The notes: generated by a model from the letters alone, not told the origin. A DNA stretch of 64,000 nt from Galeopsis tetrahit (GCA_963675135.1 OY776120.1:16892001-16956000); one strand, 5' to 3'. Positions 34,237 through 45,737 are shown, counted from the stretch's first letter. Numbers and translations are program-made.

Positions 34237-36355
34237 GAAGACCCATTGTCTCTTCGCTTCCTTGCTCGGCTAGCGGTGGTTGACGCGGCCTCGATGTCGT
34301 GGATTGTTCTCAGAGCTCTATTGACATTTGCCCCGGGGTCGATGCTTTTCTGCTCAAAAAGGAATTTGTTTCTAGCCCTCCAAATATTGTAGGCAACAAC
34401 AGCAAAAAGATTTAACCCCTCTCTCGGGAGATTCACCAACATATCCCCGAGAACCTGTTTGAAATTCCAGTTTCGAGTACTCTGAAAATCAAGTCGGATT
34501 GGTGAAAGGCCCCAAGTCTGCAATGCAGCTGAGAAGTGAAGAAGGACATGCGTCACGGATTCCGCCATCTCACCACAGATGCTACAGTAGCTATCGATTA
34601 TCAACCCTCTCCGAGCTAAGTTGTCCCGTGTCGGGAGCGCGTTGACACAAGCTCGCCACACGAAGTGACGCACACTAGGAGGTATGTTGAGTTGCCAAAT
34701 CCGATCCCACAAGGAATTTGGACCACTGCTAGAAGCAAAGTTCAGTCCACGCTTTGAGTACATTTTTACGGCCAAGTGGTACGCCGATTTTACCGTGAAA
34801 CGGCCATCCTTTGACCCCATCCAAATTTTTCTATCTGGGACGTCCCGAGCACTCAGTGGCATCTCGATGATGGTGGTTGCATCGTCAGGTGAGAAGATTT
34901 GGAAAATTAGATCCGATTTCCAAGAATGGGAGGCCGGATCAATAAGCTCAGCGACAAGCAAAGGCTCATTTTCGTTCTGTTCCACTGGAGTTGGCTTATA
35001 AAATAAGTCCTTCCAAATCCACCTTTCTCTAAAGCAGTCAACATCTATTCCATTACCCATCCTCCATGCAGTCCCGTGGGTTACCAGATCTCTACAGTTC
35101 AAAAGGCTTCTCCATATATAGCTCGGTTGGTATCCCATGTCTGCTGATTCGATAGGGCCCCTCGGATGATACTTGGCTTTCAGAATTTGTGCAGCCAGGG
35201 AGTTAGGGGATTGAGACAGCCTCCAAAATTGCTTTGCAACCATGGCCATGTTAAAGAAGAAAATTTCCCTGAATCCAAGGCCTCCCTCTCTTTTAGATTT
35301 TGTTGCTTTATCCCAGCTTGCCCAATGCACTTTTCTTTCACCTCTAGTCGCCCCCCAGAAAAATCTTGCACAAATTCGTTCAATTTCTTCACACAAAGAA
35401 CGAGGGAAGAGAAAGCAACTCATGGCATATGTAGGGATGGATTGAGCCACAGATTTGATCAAGATTTCCCTTCCGGCTTTTGACAAAGACCTCTCTTTCC
35501 ACCCCTTAAGCTTGCTAATGACCCGTTCCACCACCACTCGAAAAACCTGGGATTTCGACTTTCCTATGAGAGTGGGAAGTCCCAAGTACTTTGAATAGCT
35601 GCCAACTGTTCTAGCTCCCAATTGTCGGCCAAAATCTTCACGCGTGATGGGAGTGATATTCCCGCTGGCCGTCAATTCAGATTTATCGAGGTTGATTCGT
35701 TGACCTGATGCATCTTCATAAGTTTCGATAATTTCCTTGATTGTGTTCACCTCCCTTTGCGACGCCCGGAAGAAAAGGATGCTATCATCGGCAAAGAACA
35801 AGTGAGAAACTTGGGGGGCTCTTCTCGAGACTTTGAAGCCAGTGATATCACCATTTTCCTCTGCTCGACGGATGAGGGATGAGAAACCTTCTGCACAAAT
35901 CAAAAAGAGATAAGGAGACAGGGAGTCCCCCTGGCGAAGTCCCCGTTGAGGGGAAAACGAAGGGGAAGGTTGACCGTTCACAAGTAGAGAATAAGACACA
36001 GTGCAAACACATCGAAGAATAAGGTCCACCCACTCCCGATTAAAACCCAACTTTAAACACATCTCTTTTAGGAAACCCCATTCAACTCTATCATAAGCTT
36101 TACTCATATCAAGTTTTAAAGCCAAAGAGCCCTTCCTACCCGTTTTCTTTTTCCTCATAGAATGAAAGATCTCAAAAGCTATCAAATTAAGCATTATCAG
36201 TGATGAGTCTATTGGGGATAAAGACACTTTGGTGAGGGGAAATTATTTGATCGATGATGAGTTTTAGCCTATTCGCAATGGTTTTAGTGATGACCCGAAA
36301 AATAACGTTACAAAGACTAATCGGTCTAAAGTCCTTAGCCGACTCAGGGGACTTA
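34194..36355 (-). pseudogene. LINE ORF2: reverse transcriptase and zf-RVT region
   Basis: The truncated ORF2 begins in RT motif 1 (DFRPISLCNVIFRVITK) and breaks at DNA-stop near 36187, where a few extra bases shift the frame. The rest (34194-36227 frame) keeps KLDMSKAYDRVEW, GLRQGDSLSPYLFL and the catalytic LFFADDSI, then SKYLGLPTLIGKSK and the zf-RVT zinc region (CSICGEMAESVTHVLLHF). The reading frame ends just after a run of 15 G at 34215-34229, where a proline-coding homopolymer has changed length. Confidence 0.9.
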
Positions 36356-36371
36356 AAATTAGGCTTAATTT

Positions 36372-36855
36372 GTGTACACAGGTTGAGTGTTTTCAATGCA
36401 AAACTTAGTCTGGGCTAATCTATTTCCACCTCTACCACTATATATGGATTTTTTTTTTCTTTTCGAAAGCAAATTATATATGTTAAAATTCAGGTAACAT
36501 TTATTTTACATTGATTTGCTGTTAACGGATCATTTGTTTTCATTATTTTATACCTTTAGAGGTTAATTTTATCATTTAAAAAAATAAAAAAATAAGACGT
36601 CCGTAAGTAAAAAACTTATTATAGGATGATTTTTATATTAGTAAATTATAGGTTAAACATTAAAAAGGGGCATGAGTCAACTTAAAAAATGATTACGTCG
36701 TCGCATCAACGTCAGTTATGTTTTAACTCATTCGGTGCATCTGTATTTATTTTCTTCATTAAATAGGTAGATATCATACGATTCAACTCATATCTAACTC
36801 AATAAATACTAGCCGCTCAATATCTATCCTTTCACAACACACAAAGTGAAAAATC
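36372..36855 (+). promoter_or_regulatory. Upstream region and leader of BBE gene 2
   Basis: TATA-like CAATAAATACT at about 36800, then AGCCGCTCAATATCTATCCT and TTCACAACACACAAAG before ATG 36856. The LINE ends about 0.5 kb upstream, so the usable promoter DNA 3' of it is short. The remainder is AT-rich without other genes. Confidence 0.4.
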
Positions 36856-38490
36856 ATGAAGACTCTGAGCTTCGCCTTCATCCTTGTTAATCTCACATTT
36901 TCATGCTCATCGGCTCATGATCAAAAATCTTTTCTTGCTTGCCTTTCTCAAAACAATTCCTCTATTTCGAACCTCGTTTACACCCCAAACAACCCTTACT
37001 ACTCTGCTGTCCTAAACTTCACCATTTGGAATCTCCGATTTGCCTCAACTTCTACCCCTAAACCCCATGTTATTATAACCCCCACACACGAATCCCAAAT
37101 CCCGCCTATCATATCCTGCGCTAGAGCAAATGACATCGAAATCAGAACTCGAAGTGGCGGCCATGACTTCGAGGCTCTATCCTCTGTCTCTAAAGTCTCA
37201 TTTGTGGTCATTGATTTGATCAGGCTTAGTAACGTAAGCGTCGACGCCAAGACCAAATCGGCATGGGTTGAAGCCGGTGCAAACCTCGGCTCCATATATT
37301 ACAGAATAGCCGAGCAAAGCCCGGTTTTAGGATTCCCCGGCGGCGCATGCGCAACTGTCGGCGTCAGCGGCCTCCTCAGTGGAGGAGGCTACGGTTTCCT
37401 CATGAGGAAATACGGGATGTCTGCAGACCATGTCCTCGATGCAAGAATAGTCGATGTTAATGGCAGAATTCTCGATAGAAAATCGATGGGCGAGGATCTC
37501 TTTTGGGCAATCAGAGGCGGTGGGGGTGCTAGCTTTGGCGTGATCGTTGCGTGGAAGCTACAACTGGTAGACGTTCCAGCAACGCTCACTAGTTTCGTCG
37601 TCAGTAGGACGACGGAACAAAACCTAACTCAACTTCTTTACCGCTGGCAATTTGTGGCCCCTAGATTAACCCCGGATGTAACTCTCCTAATCGATTCATT
37701 GATCAGGAATTCCAGCGAAGCTGCAACGGGCATTACGATTGACGCTAGCTTTTTCGGGATTTTTCTAGGCAGGGCGGACAGATTGTTAGCATTGATGCAA
37801 CGAAACTTCCCCGAGCTGGGGATGGTGAGGGCGGACTGCACCGAAATGAGCTGGATCGAATCCGCTACAGTCTACAACGAATACAACACAACCGAGACTC
37901 TGTTGAGCAGAGTTCAGCCCAATAAGTCCTACATGAAAAGAAAAACAGATTACGTCGAAAAGCCCATTCCTTTGGAAGCGTTCGAAGGCCTGATCGAATA
38001 TTATTACGAACCAGAAGCGAGGCTGTCTACGCTTTCCTTCGTCCCATATGGAGGAAGAATGGCGGAAGTGTCTAGTTCCGCCATTCCTTACCCTCACAGG
38101 GCTCGTAATTTGTTTCATATGTTCCATACAATCTATTGGCGGGAAGGGGACACTCAGAATTCAGACAAGTACCTGAATTGGCTTGACAGGGTGTACAATT
38201 ACATGACTCCGTACGTGTCCAAGAACCCGAGGAGTGCGTACATCAATTATAGAGATATTGACATTGGTGTCAATAATCCTGACGGAAAGACGAGTTATGC
38301 AGAAGCAAGCATTTGGGGTAAGAAGTATTTTAGGGAGAATTTTGATCGGCTTGTGAGGATAAAAACCAAAGTTGATCCAACAAATTTCTTCAGGCAGGAA
38401 CAGACTATTCCGTCACTGAAAGTGAAGAAAGAAAGCCCACTAAGATCGTATGTCCAAACACACGTCAGTGATTTCGTTGATTTACTTTGA
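36856..38490 (+). CDS. BBE-like FAD-linked oxidoreductase 2
   Basis: Intronless, 544 residues. A signal peptide (1-20), FAD-binding domain and BBE domain are laid out as in gene 1, at roughly 75-80 percent identity. Flavin anchors are His103 (RSGGHDFE) and Cys165 (PGGACATVG). The residue two after His is Phe105, and the post-Cys segment reads GVSGLLSGGGYG. The C-terminus SLKVKKESPLRSYVQTHV is a basic tail shared in outline with gene 1. Open throughout, with correct length for the family (about 530-550), so probably functional. Reaction type is FAD-dependent oxidation of a small secreted or cell-wall substrate; the exact substrate is unknown. It lies downstream of the 2.7 kb LINE insertion. 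Confidence 0.95.
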   Translation: MKTLSFAFILVNLTFSCSSAHDQKSFLACLSQNNSSISNLVYTPNNPYYSAVLNFTIWNLRFASTSTPKPHVIITPTHESQIPPIISCARANDIEIRTRSGGHDFEALSSVSKVSFVVIDLIRLSNVSVDAKTKSAWVEAGANLGSIYYRIAEQSPVLGFPGGACATVGVSGLLSGGGYGFLMRKYGMSADHVLDARIVDVNGRILDRKSMGEDLFWAIRGGGGASFGVIVAWKLQLVDVPATLTSFVVSRTTEQNLTQLLYRWQFVAPRLTPDVTLLIDSLIRNSSEAATGITIDASFFGIFLGRADRLLALMQRNFPELGMVRADCTEMSWIESATVYNEYNTTETLLSRVQPNKSYMKRKTDYVEKPIPLEAFEGLIEYYYEPEARLSTLSFVPYGGRMAEVSSSAIPYPHRARNLFHMFHTIYWREGDTQNSDKYLNWLDRVYNYMTPYVSKNPRSAYINYRDIDIGVNNPDGKTSYAEASIWGKKYFRENFDRLVRIKTKVDPTNFFRQEQTIPSLKVKKESPLRSYVQTHVSDFVDLL

Positions 38491-41085
38491 TTTTCATCAC
38501 TGTGTATTTTGGTTATGATGAATAAGGCGTTGTAATAGTTATCTAGTGCCATCCTTTTGGGATAAGACTCTACTGTTCTTTCCGTTTTGTACTAGTAGTA
38601 TATATTCAAGTAATTTTCTGCGGTGTTGATTATTAATGTTAATTTGCAAACTTAAGTTATTATTGGTTTATATATGGTTCTTGATTTTTTTTAGATTACA
38701 AAACGAGCAAGAATTTCGATTCGTACCACTTGAGGGATTTGTTCTACCTCATTTATAGTCATAGAAATTAATATTGAAACAAAAAAGGAAGAAAGGATAT
38801 ACCAACACCGCGGGACCCTTCAAAAGTTACCCAAAAGTTAACCATTTAGGACGTTCTGTATTCCACCGAAACCAATTTTCTTTATTTTTACAACATTTAC
38901 TAAAACTCTTTTTTTTTTTTTTTTCATCTCTTTCTATTTTTATTTTTTTTTTGCTTTACCTTAACAATTCACTACACATTTAATATTATACTTTTACCTC
39001 ATATAATAATACAACACTTTGAGTACTTTTGGTACTATAATAATACAACACTTTTTCTGTAAAAAAAAAAAAAAGTGATTGTCTAAGTCTATTTTCAAAA
39101 AGCTGTGGAAATATATATAAAAAGGGACTTTTTAACTAAAGATATTTTTGGCGGGGTCAACTAAATTGTTCTTGAAAATGATGGTTGCAAATTAGTCATG
39201 CTAAATCTAATACTTTAGTGAATTTGATCATTTGGTCTACAATAATAGTAAATGTTGTCGAACACAGGGGCCCGGGGGCAAATTTATAGGGGATCAAGGG
39301 CCGGGCAATGGAGTACTTCTCTAGAAATTTTGAAAAATAAAATTAAGAGTGATATCACAATATATGGTTCCATGAAAAGTTTGTATGAAAACCAATTGAT
39401 AAAACATAAACCGTGCTTTCTCAAAAAAATGCGCAGTCTTTCAACCCAGGAAATGGCTCTTTCTCACGGCATCTCTCTGAAGGAATTGGAATTAAAGCTT
39501 CTTCTTTTTACCCTTTAGTCACTGAATCCTAATCTCACCCTGGAGGTCACTTGGTCGAGGACTTGCCAAGTTGTTGTCTCTTCTTTCCTTCAACATTGCA
39601 GTTTATCTCTCACTCTCACTCTCCATCTCTAAGTAGACGCAACATGATATACGATTCTTTTAATAAATTACAACATGAACTAAATGACAAAAAAGAAAGT
39701 TACAGGAGTTTGAAGCTCGAGAGCAAGAATTGTGACTTTTTTTACTAACAGACGCATTGAAGACATGATGATGGGATGTTCAAAAAAAAAAAAAGACATG
39801 ATGATGGGCTCAATAAATGACATCAAATGGGCTGTTTTTTTACTAAATGATTCTTCATAATGGGCTGCAACTTTGGGCCTTAACAATGCTGAAATTATTT
39901 TCTTCTTGCATTTTTTACTCTTTTCTATTGTTCTTTGTATCTTCTTTCATTGGCTGATTGGCTCCACAAAATAAGGTATGTGTTTGCCTTCAAAATTCCT
40001 CAATTCTTACACAAAACAAGCAAACACTATCTTTTAAGTTCAGGTGTAATTAGTGAAAATTAAATAGTAAAACTATGAATGCGCAATAAATTATGAAATT
40101 ACCATCGAATTATTGAACTAATTCAAAAAGATAAAAAGTTATGAGATGATTTAAGTTTTAATCCACATCAACATTTCAACTTGGTAACCGTAGGAGTAAA
40201 ATTGGAAAAATGCAAATTTTGATTTAACAGGACTAGGACCAAATTTTGTTTTTATCAGAATTAAAGACTTATTCTTTTTTTTTTTTTTTAAAGATTTAGT
40301 ATTCAGGGTAAGGACCGAATAATTTGAGAAATTAAAAATTCCACAATTCACCAGCGTAGGCCCAATTGAACTAGATTAAAGTTGTGTATGAACTAATCAC
40401 TCAAAAATTATTTTTACCTTGAAAATTTCGAAGGTAAAACCTACAGTGAAGCATACTTTTAAGTCGTAAGCATGATAAATTTTGCATTATTCCGCCCAGA
40501 TCAGTCCGTCCAGAAGTATTATGGAAACATGGAATAACTAGTTACATGTAATATTAATTAATTATTACAAACCGACTTACTGTATATGCATGTGGATAAT
40601 AATATACTAATTGTATTATGTTTTGTTATATCACATTTTATATGGAGGTTTATTCAATTATATCACATTAATTCTTTACAAATCTTTCCAAATTTTACAT
40701 TTATATCAGGTTCTTTACCAAAATAAGTATATTCTTACGTATCAAATAACTACAATTATATCACAATTTTTAATTACCAAAATAATGATTATTTCAAATG
40801 TACAAGAAAAAGTTACAATTAATTGAATTAAGCCCTTTTCCGTTAAGCAAAGTAGTTAGGCGTTGCTATCATTTAATTTTAGTTTATCATAACCCTCATT
40901 ATTTATAAGCTTTTCATTAGGTGATGGCAACCACTTCAATTGATCAAGAAAATAAACAAGATAGTTTTTTTTTTTAAAGAAAAAAAAAGAAATTTCCCTA
41001 AATAAAAGGAAATCGTCTCAATTCAAACCAATATACGTACACAATCTCCAAAAGCATTCTAATAAAACATATGACTTGAGATTGA
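38491..41085. other. 3' flank of BBE gene 2 and long AT-rich spacer
   Basis: 38510-38620 matches the 3' flanks of the other BBE genes (GTGCCATCCTTTTGGGATAA). Long T runs at 38911-38925 and 40270-40280. A GC-rich CAGGGGCCCGGGGGC at about 39263 hints at a decayed hAT end. No convincing gene; short frames here have no recognisable domain. Confidence 0.5.
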
Positions 41086-42174
41086 GGGGTGTAATCAATT
41101 GAGATTATGTTGGATTTTGTTGGACTTTTAAAATCTGGGGTATTCAATCCAAATTTTTAAAAGTCTTTTAAAATCTGGAGTATTCAATACATTTTAAAAA
41201 GTCTTAAAAAATCTGTAGGTATTCAATAGTCTACGGATTTCAATACCCTATGAATTTTCATGGATTCTCTTTAAAAAAATATTGTTCTTCTAACAAAAGT
41301 TCTACTACTAACCTACTGCATTTTTCACCATCATCAACTTTAACATTTATTTCCATTAAAAAAGAATTAACCAGAATTCTTCAAAGAAATAGATAGAGTT
41401 CACGTCAATTATGTCATTGGAGAAATTGCGGAGAGTGAGAGTTTCACCACCATTATTATAGTGAAAAAAATTACATAATTTACATCTCTGTATTATCGTG
41501 AATATAATATTAACATGATTTGTATACATCTTTATAATATATTATGTTTATTCTTATTTCTTAAATATTTTGTAAATATTTGATGTATATTTGATAGATA
41601 AAGATACACTTTGTATATATAAATACCCCAGTTATAAACCTTTTACCTACTTGTTTCTTTATTGAGCGTTATTTTTTCTAATTAAGTGATGTATTTTTTC
41701 TAATTAAGTGATGTATTTTTTCTATTTACTCTAAGATACGCTTCCATTCTTCAGTCTCCTTCCTCCCTAGTTCAGGCCGAGGTATAATGGTGATGGAAAT
41801 GAAGATAGATGAGAATAATAACGATAAATAATAATATTTTTTTGAACTAATATACTTTTGGCATTTTTTTTAAATAATTGATAATTTTTTTATATTTTTT
41901 GAACTAATATACTTTTGGCATTTTTTCTAAATAATTGATAATTTTTTTTATATACAAGTGTGTTCGATATAGGTTTGCATCAATAGTTCTAGGCGTAGTC
42001 TATGGAAATCCATTAAAATCAATAAAAAAAATGTGTATTCACCATCCTGTCAAATCTATGAAAATCCATATAAATCAATAAAAAAAATCAGTCAAACTCA
42101 ATCTATGAATTTTCTAAATTCACTGACTTTTTAAAGTCCAAAAAAATTCAACAGATCTTAATTGAATACACCCC
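41086..42174. mobile_element. PIF/Harbinger-like non-autonomous element
   Basis: 1,089 bp with inverted ends GGGGTGTAATCAATTGAGAT ... ATCTTAATTGAATACACCCC. The inner arms (TTAGAAAATTCATAGA and AATCCATATAAATCAATAAA) also occur in the fragment at 9537-9745. Flanks TGA (left) and TTA (right) fit a slightly decayed TTA target duplication. The interior lacks transposase; 41840-41950 holds a 60-bp tandem repeat. Confidence 0.7.
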
Positions 42175-42278
42175 TTAAGTTATTGCTTGCACGAGCAACA
42201 TCAAGTTCCAAAATCCTGGAAAGAGAAACACACACTAAAAACGCCCAAAGGCAAGTAAATCTAAGAATAAGAGAAAAC

Positions 42279-42467
42279 TTAGGGAGAGGAGAGCACCTTT
42301 GCAGCAACACTAACAAAATAAATTAAAGTAACTGCATCACCGTCATAATCCTCTCCATTTCTAATCGCCTGATATAACGGAAATTGATATAGAGCATAGA
42401 GCCCACCAGTTGTGTTTGATATAGAGTATAGAGCCCACCAGTTGTGCCAACCGTGTGACATTTCCAT
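42279..42467 (-). pseudogene. Unrecognised exon-like fragment with internal duplication
   Basis: Minus-strand frame ending in TTGGLYALYQFPLYQAIRNG and then DYDGDAVTLIYFVSVAAKV. It reads like a real membrane-protein exon with a possible donor (GCAAAG/GTGCTC, about 42296). A tandem duplication of about 32 bp (GAGCCCACCAGTTGTG-containing) breaks it. I could not name the family. Confidence 0.3.
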
Positions 42468-42807
42468 GTCAATAAATTCTTATTTATATTTAATTCATTC
42501 TTAATATAATATCAACATTTTTTTATACATATCAAAATTAAAAAAAAAATTATATTTAATTTAATATTATTAGTCATTAATTTTTTTCAAATCTTTTCAT
42601 AGCCATTAATTTTTTCTCAAAATTTCATATCAATATTTTATTTTATCCGTATCAAAATTATCAAACCATTAATCTTTTCTAAAATCTTTCTACCACCAAT
42701 GATTTTTTCTCAAAATAAGGATACATGTAATATCTTGTGTATTCCACCAACTAAATATTAATAAGGAGTGATGAGTTTTAAAATCAGTGGTTGGAGTTAC
42801 TGAAGGC

Positions 42808-43447
42808 TGTTATGAGGAAGACTACCGACTCGGTCCAACCTCAGAAGAAGAAACATTCTCAATCAGTGTTATGAGGAAGACTACCGACTCGGTCCAACCT
42901 CAGAAGAAGAAACATTCTCAATCAGAATGACGACTTAAGGTGCGTTCTCTGGGGCGACAGCGAGGAAACCGAAAGACACATCTTTCTGGAATGTCCCCAA
43001 GCATACCTAGTATGGATGGAATGCCTGTCGTGGCTCAAGTCACCCTCAGCACTCCCGTCGAACATCCTGGACAACTTCCTAGACTTTGGGGGCATATTAA
43101 AGTGTAAGAATGGGAAAAAGATGGCTACTTGTATATGGTTTTGTGTGGTTTGGCTGATATGGAAATGGAGAAATGCAGTACTCTTCAAGAATGAAACTTT
43201 CTCGATCACAAAAGTCAAGGAGGAGCTGAGAGCAAGAGTATGGAGCTGGTTCACGATCAAATACCCCAACCGGAACAACTTGTCCTTCAGATCATGGGTG
43301 CTAGATCCATTTAAGTGCATGACTTGATAATTGTGTAGTGTAAGACTTTTTACTTCTTTCTTATGCGATATCTTGTACATTAACTTTATCGGGTATCTCT
43401 TGTACCCAATAATAATATAATCTTTTACCGATCAAAAAAAAAAAAAA
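42808..43447 (+). mobile_element. 5'-truncated LINE tail, plus strand
   Basis: Encodes the end of ORF2 (LPTRSNLRRRNILNQNDDLR, ETERHIFLECPQAYLVWMEC and KVKEELRARVWSWF), then a 3' UTR ending TTTTACCGATC and an A14 tail at about 43434-43447. A 59-60 bp segment (42808-42866) is repeated in tandem at 42867-42925. Same family as 53513-57278. 43448-43954 is AT-rich spacer with no gene seen. Confidence 0.85.
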
Positions 43448-43954
43448 CTACAAAGGAATGAGTGGTTGAGTAATATGTATAAAATTCGATATCGATGTAT
43501 TCATTCTTTTTTAAGCGTAGATAGTGTTGTTCGTACTAAAGGATGTGGTAATGTCGACATTTGGTTCATTTATTGCATTTTTATATTTCTTACTTTTAAT
43601 GATGGTTGTGATGAATGAAATTCTCATTTGATAACAGGTCTATGGTGCGCGCTTTAAAATGAGTTCTCATATCTCTTTTTCCCATAATAATACTTAACAT
43701 TAATTTTTGTTATGACAATCAAATTAATTTTTATATTGTTTAATTTAATTTAATTTTTTTGTAGTGAAAAGATTTTAAGAAAAAATTAAAGATGTAAAGA
43801 TTTGAAAAATTAATGGAGTTAGTTATTTGGATAGATGAATAAAAAAAAAAAAAATATTGATATTAGATTAAGTTTGAATTAAATATAAATAAAAATTTAT
43901 TGACGTGGTAATGTCACGCGGGGTGGGCTTTATATAAATGAATTAATTTTAGAA

Positions 43955-44596
43955 AGATTAATTGCAAAAAAAAAATCACAACATTTGATTCAATTGCAAT
44001 TTAATCTAAATCTTTGAAATATTGCAATTTAATCTAAATCTTTAAAATATTGCAATTTAAATCATCAACTTTAACATTTTTGGCAAATTAGACTTTTGGG
44101 CAGCCCCCTTCTGCCCGAATCTGATGGGCAATCTTATGTAGTTTTCTATGCATAATACGACGTCGTTTTATTCAAAAAAAAAAAAAAACTTAATAAAATC
44201 AATAAAGAATGTATATATTGCCCTTTCGAATAATTTTTAAAAAATTAAATAAACAATTATAATGTTAAAATCAATAAAGAATGTATTGCTCTGTTCTTAT
44301 TTTAGGATTTATACTTTTAATTATTTATTTTAATTGTTTATTTAATTTTTAAAAAATTATTCGAACAGGGCAATACATTTCTTTATTGATATACAGTATT
44401 AAGTTTTTTTTTTTTGAATAAAACAACGTATTATGCATAGAAAATCATATAAGATTGCCCCATCAAATTCGGGCAAAAGGGTGCTCCAAAAGTCTAATTT
44501 GTCAAAAATATTAAAGTTGGTGATTTAAATTGCAATATTTCAAAGGTTTAGATTAAATTGCAACTGAATGGTTGTAATATTTTTTACAATTAACCC
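43955..44596. mobile_element. Foldback MULE-type MITE
   Basis: 642-bp hairpin with arms of roughly 240 bp (AGATTAATTGCAAAAAA ... GCAATTAACCC) and about 85-90 percent pairing, flanked by a perfect 9-bp target duplication ATTTTAGAA (43946-43954 and 44597-44605). The 9-bp duplication points to Mutator-class transposition. No coding capacity. Confidence 0.9.
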
Positions 44597-44650
44597 ATTT
44601 TAGAATTGTACATACTTTTTTTTTTTTTTTGCAAGCAGTGGAAGCTCTGA

Positions 44651-44761
44651 GAGATGAAGTTGGATAGCTCGTGGTTAGAGCACCACTGCTTTAAATCCTG
44701 GTTCGAGTCATGGGAAGGGGAAAAGTGATGGTTGTTTAATGTAATTCAAAAAAAAAAAAAT
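44651..44761 (+). mobile_element. tRNA-derived SINE, copy 2
   Basis: 111-bp SINE with box A-like TAGCTCGTGGTTAGAGC, box B-like GGTTCGAGTC, a short body shared with 5390-5505 (TCATGGGAAGGGGAAAA) and an A-tail. A perfect 12-bp target duplication TGGAAGCTCTGA lies at 44639-44650 and 44762-44773. Confidence 0.92.
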
Positions 44762-44879
44762 TGGAAGCTCTGACCATAAAGCCCTCTACATAGTAACTCG
44801 GAATTTTAATTTTTGCAAAAAAATAAAAATAAATACTGCATGTACAATAATGCAGACATGTTTCTTTTTATGAATTATG

Positions 44880-44985
44880 TTATAAATAGCGCCCACTCGA
44901 TGCATATCCTTCCATACACGAAGCAATTTTCTCAAAAGCTAGTTTTAAATAAAATCTAATTAATTCAACTAAATTATAGTATATA
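44880..44985 (+). promoter_or_regulatory. Second decayed BBE promoter/leader relic
   Basis: TTATAAATAGCGCCCACTCG, ATCCTTCCATACACGAAGC, TCTCAAAAGCTAGTTTTAAA and TTAATTCAACTAAATTATAG align with the relic at 29428-29570 and with the live BBE leaders. The ATG position is lost. It lies about 0.85 kb upstream of BBE gene 3. Confidence 0.6.
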
Positions 44986-45512
44986 GTTGTAACTAAGGAT
45001 GGAATTCATAATAAATATGGCAAAATTGATTTTACGGATATAATATCTTAATTTTTGTTTTAAAAATGACGAAAATTTTAATAAAATCTTGAATTAAAAT
45101 TTAACATGAAATTTTAGAAATTATTATAACATACTATTATTGATATATTCAATTAAAAACACGATAAAATTCTATGTATAAAATGAACATATATAAATAT
45201 TGGCTGACGAATAATAATTCATAACATAATACAATATAAAATAATTAAATATACATGAAAAATTAAAATTAATATCAAAATGATGATCTATAAGGTTCAA
45301 ATATATTTAGATCAAATTACTTTTTTTTTTTTCAAACAATTTGAATACTAACCTATCACATTAATGTAATTTTTTATATAGTTAATACATATATCATTCA
45401 TATATTTAAAAAAATAATAACTAAATAAGTTGGGTGAATTGAGAAGAGAAAAAACTCTTACGTACGCATATAAATTTAAAATGAACTCGTTAATTAGGTA
45501 AAGTCTAGTATG

Positions 45513-45725
45513 CACTCGAGTGCATTCTGTGCACCCTAGTCCATGTGCATTTTTCGTTTACTGACTTACACTTTTTGGTAAATGGTGTTGCACTTTTCAA
45601 TTATTAATAAAAATATTATTATATCAGTTTAATAATTGAAAAGTGCAACACCATTTATCAAAAAGTGTAAGTCAGTAAACTGAAAAATGCAACATGTACT
45701 AGGGTGCACAACATGCACTCGAGTG
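45513..45725. mobile_element. Foldback MITE at the BBE gene 3 promoter
   Basis: Near-perfect hairpin: arm 45513-45606 (CACTCGAGTGCATTCTGTGC ... TTTTCAATTATTA) pairs with 45631-45725 at about 93 percent, around a 24-base loop. It ends 13 bases before the TATA-like box and 73 bases before the ATG of BBE gene 3. The motif CACTTTTCAAT links it to the array at 10070-10640. Confidence 0.85.
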
Positions 45726-45737
45726 ATCAATCTGTTA

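Larger units (their letters stand above)
33697..36355 (-). mobile_element. 5'-truncated LINE (L1-type) between BBE genes 1 and 2
   Basis: Flanked by a perfect 16-bp target duplication AAATTAGGCTTAATTT (33681-33696 and 36356-36371). The 3' end, at low coordinate because the element is on the minus strand, is an A-rich tail (T-run 33697-33709). The 5' end is truncated within the reverse-transcriptase domain at 36355, right before KSPESAKDFRPISL. Flanking AAAAGGCTTACAAGCC and CTATTTCCACCTCTACC motifs suggest the target was an older hAT MITE. Confidence 0.93.

Noticed and set aside
39252..39518. 88-codon + strand frame
   Set aside because: No family motif; it starts inside a possible hAT-like end.
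43016..43327. 103-residue frame as an independent host gene
   Set aside because: It is the C-terminus of a LINE ORF2; a homologous minus-strand copy and an A-tail prove it.
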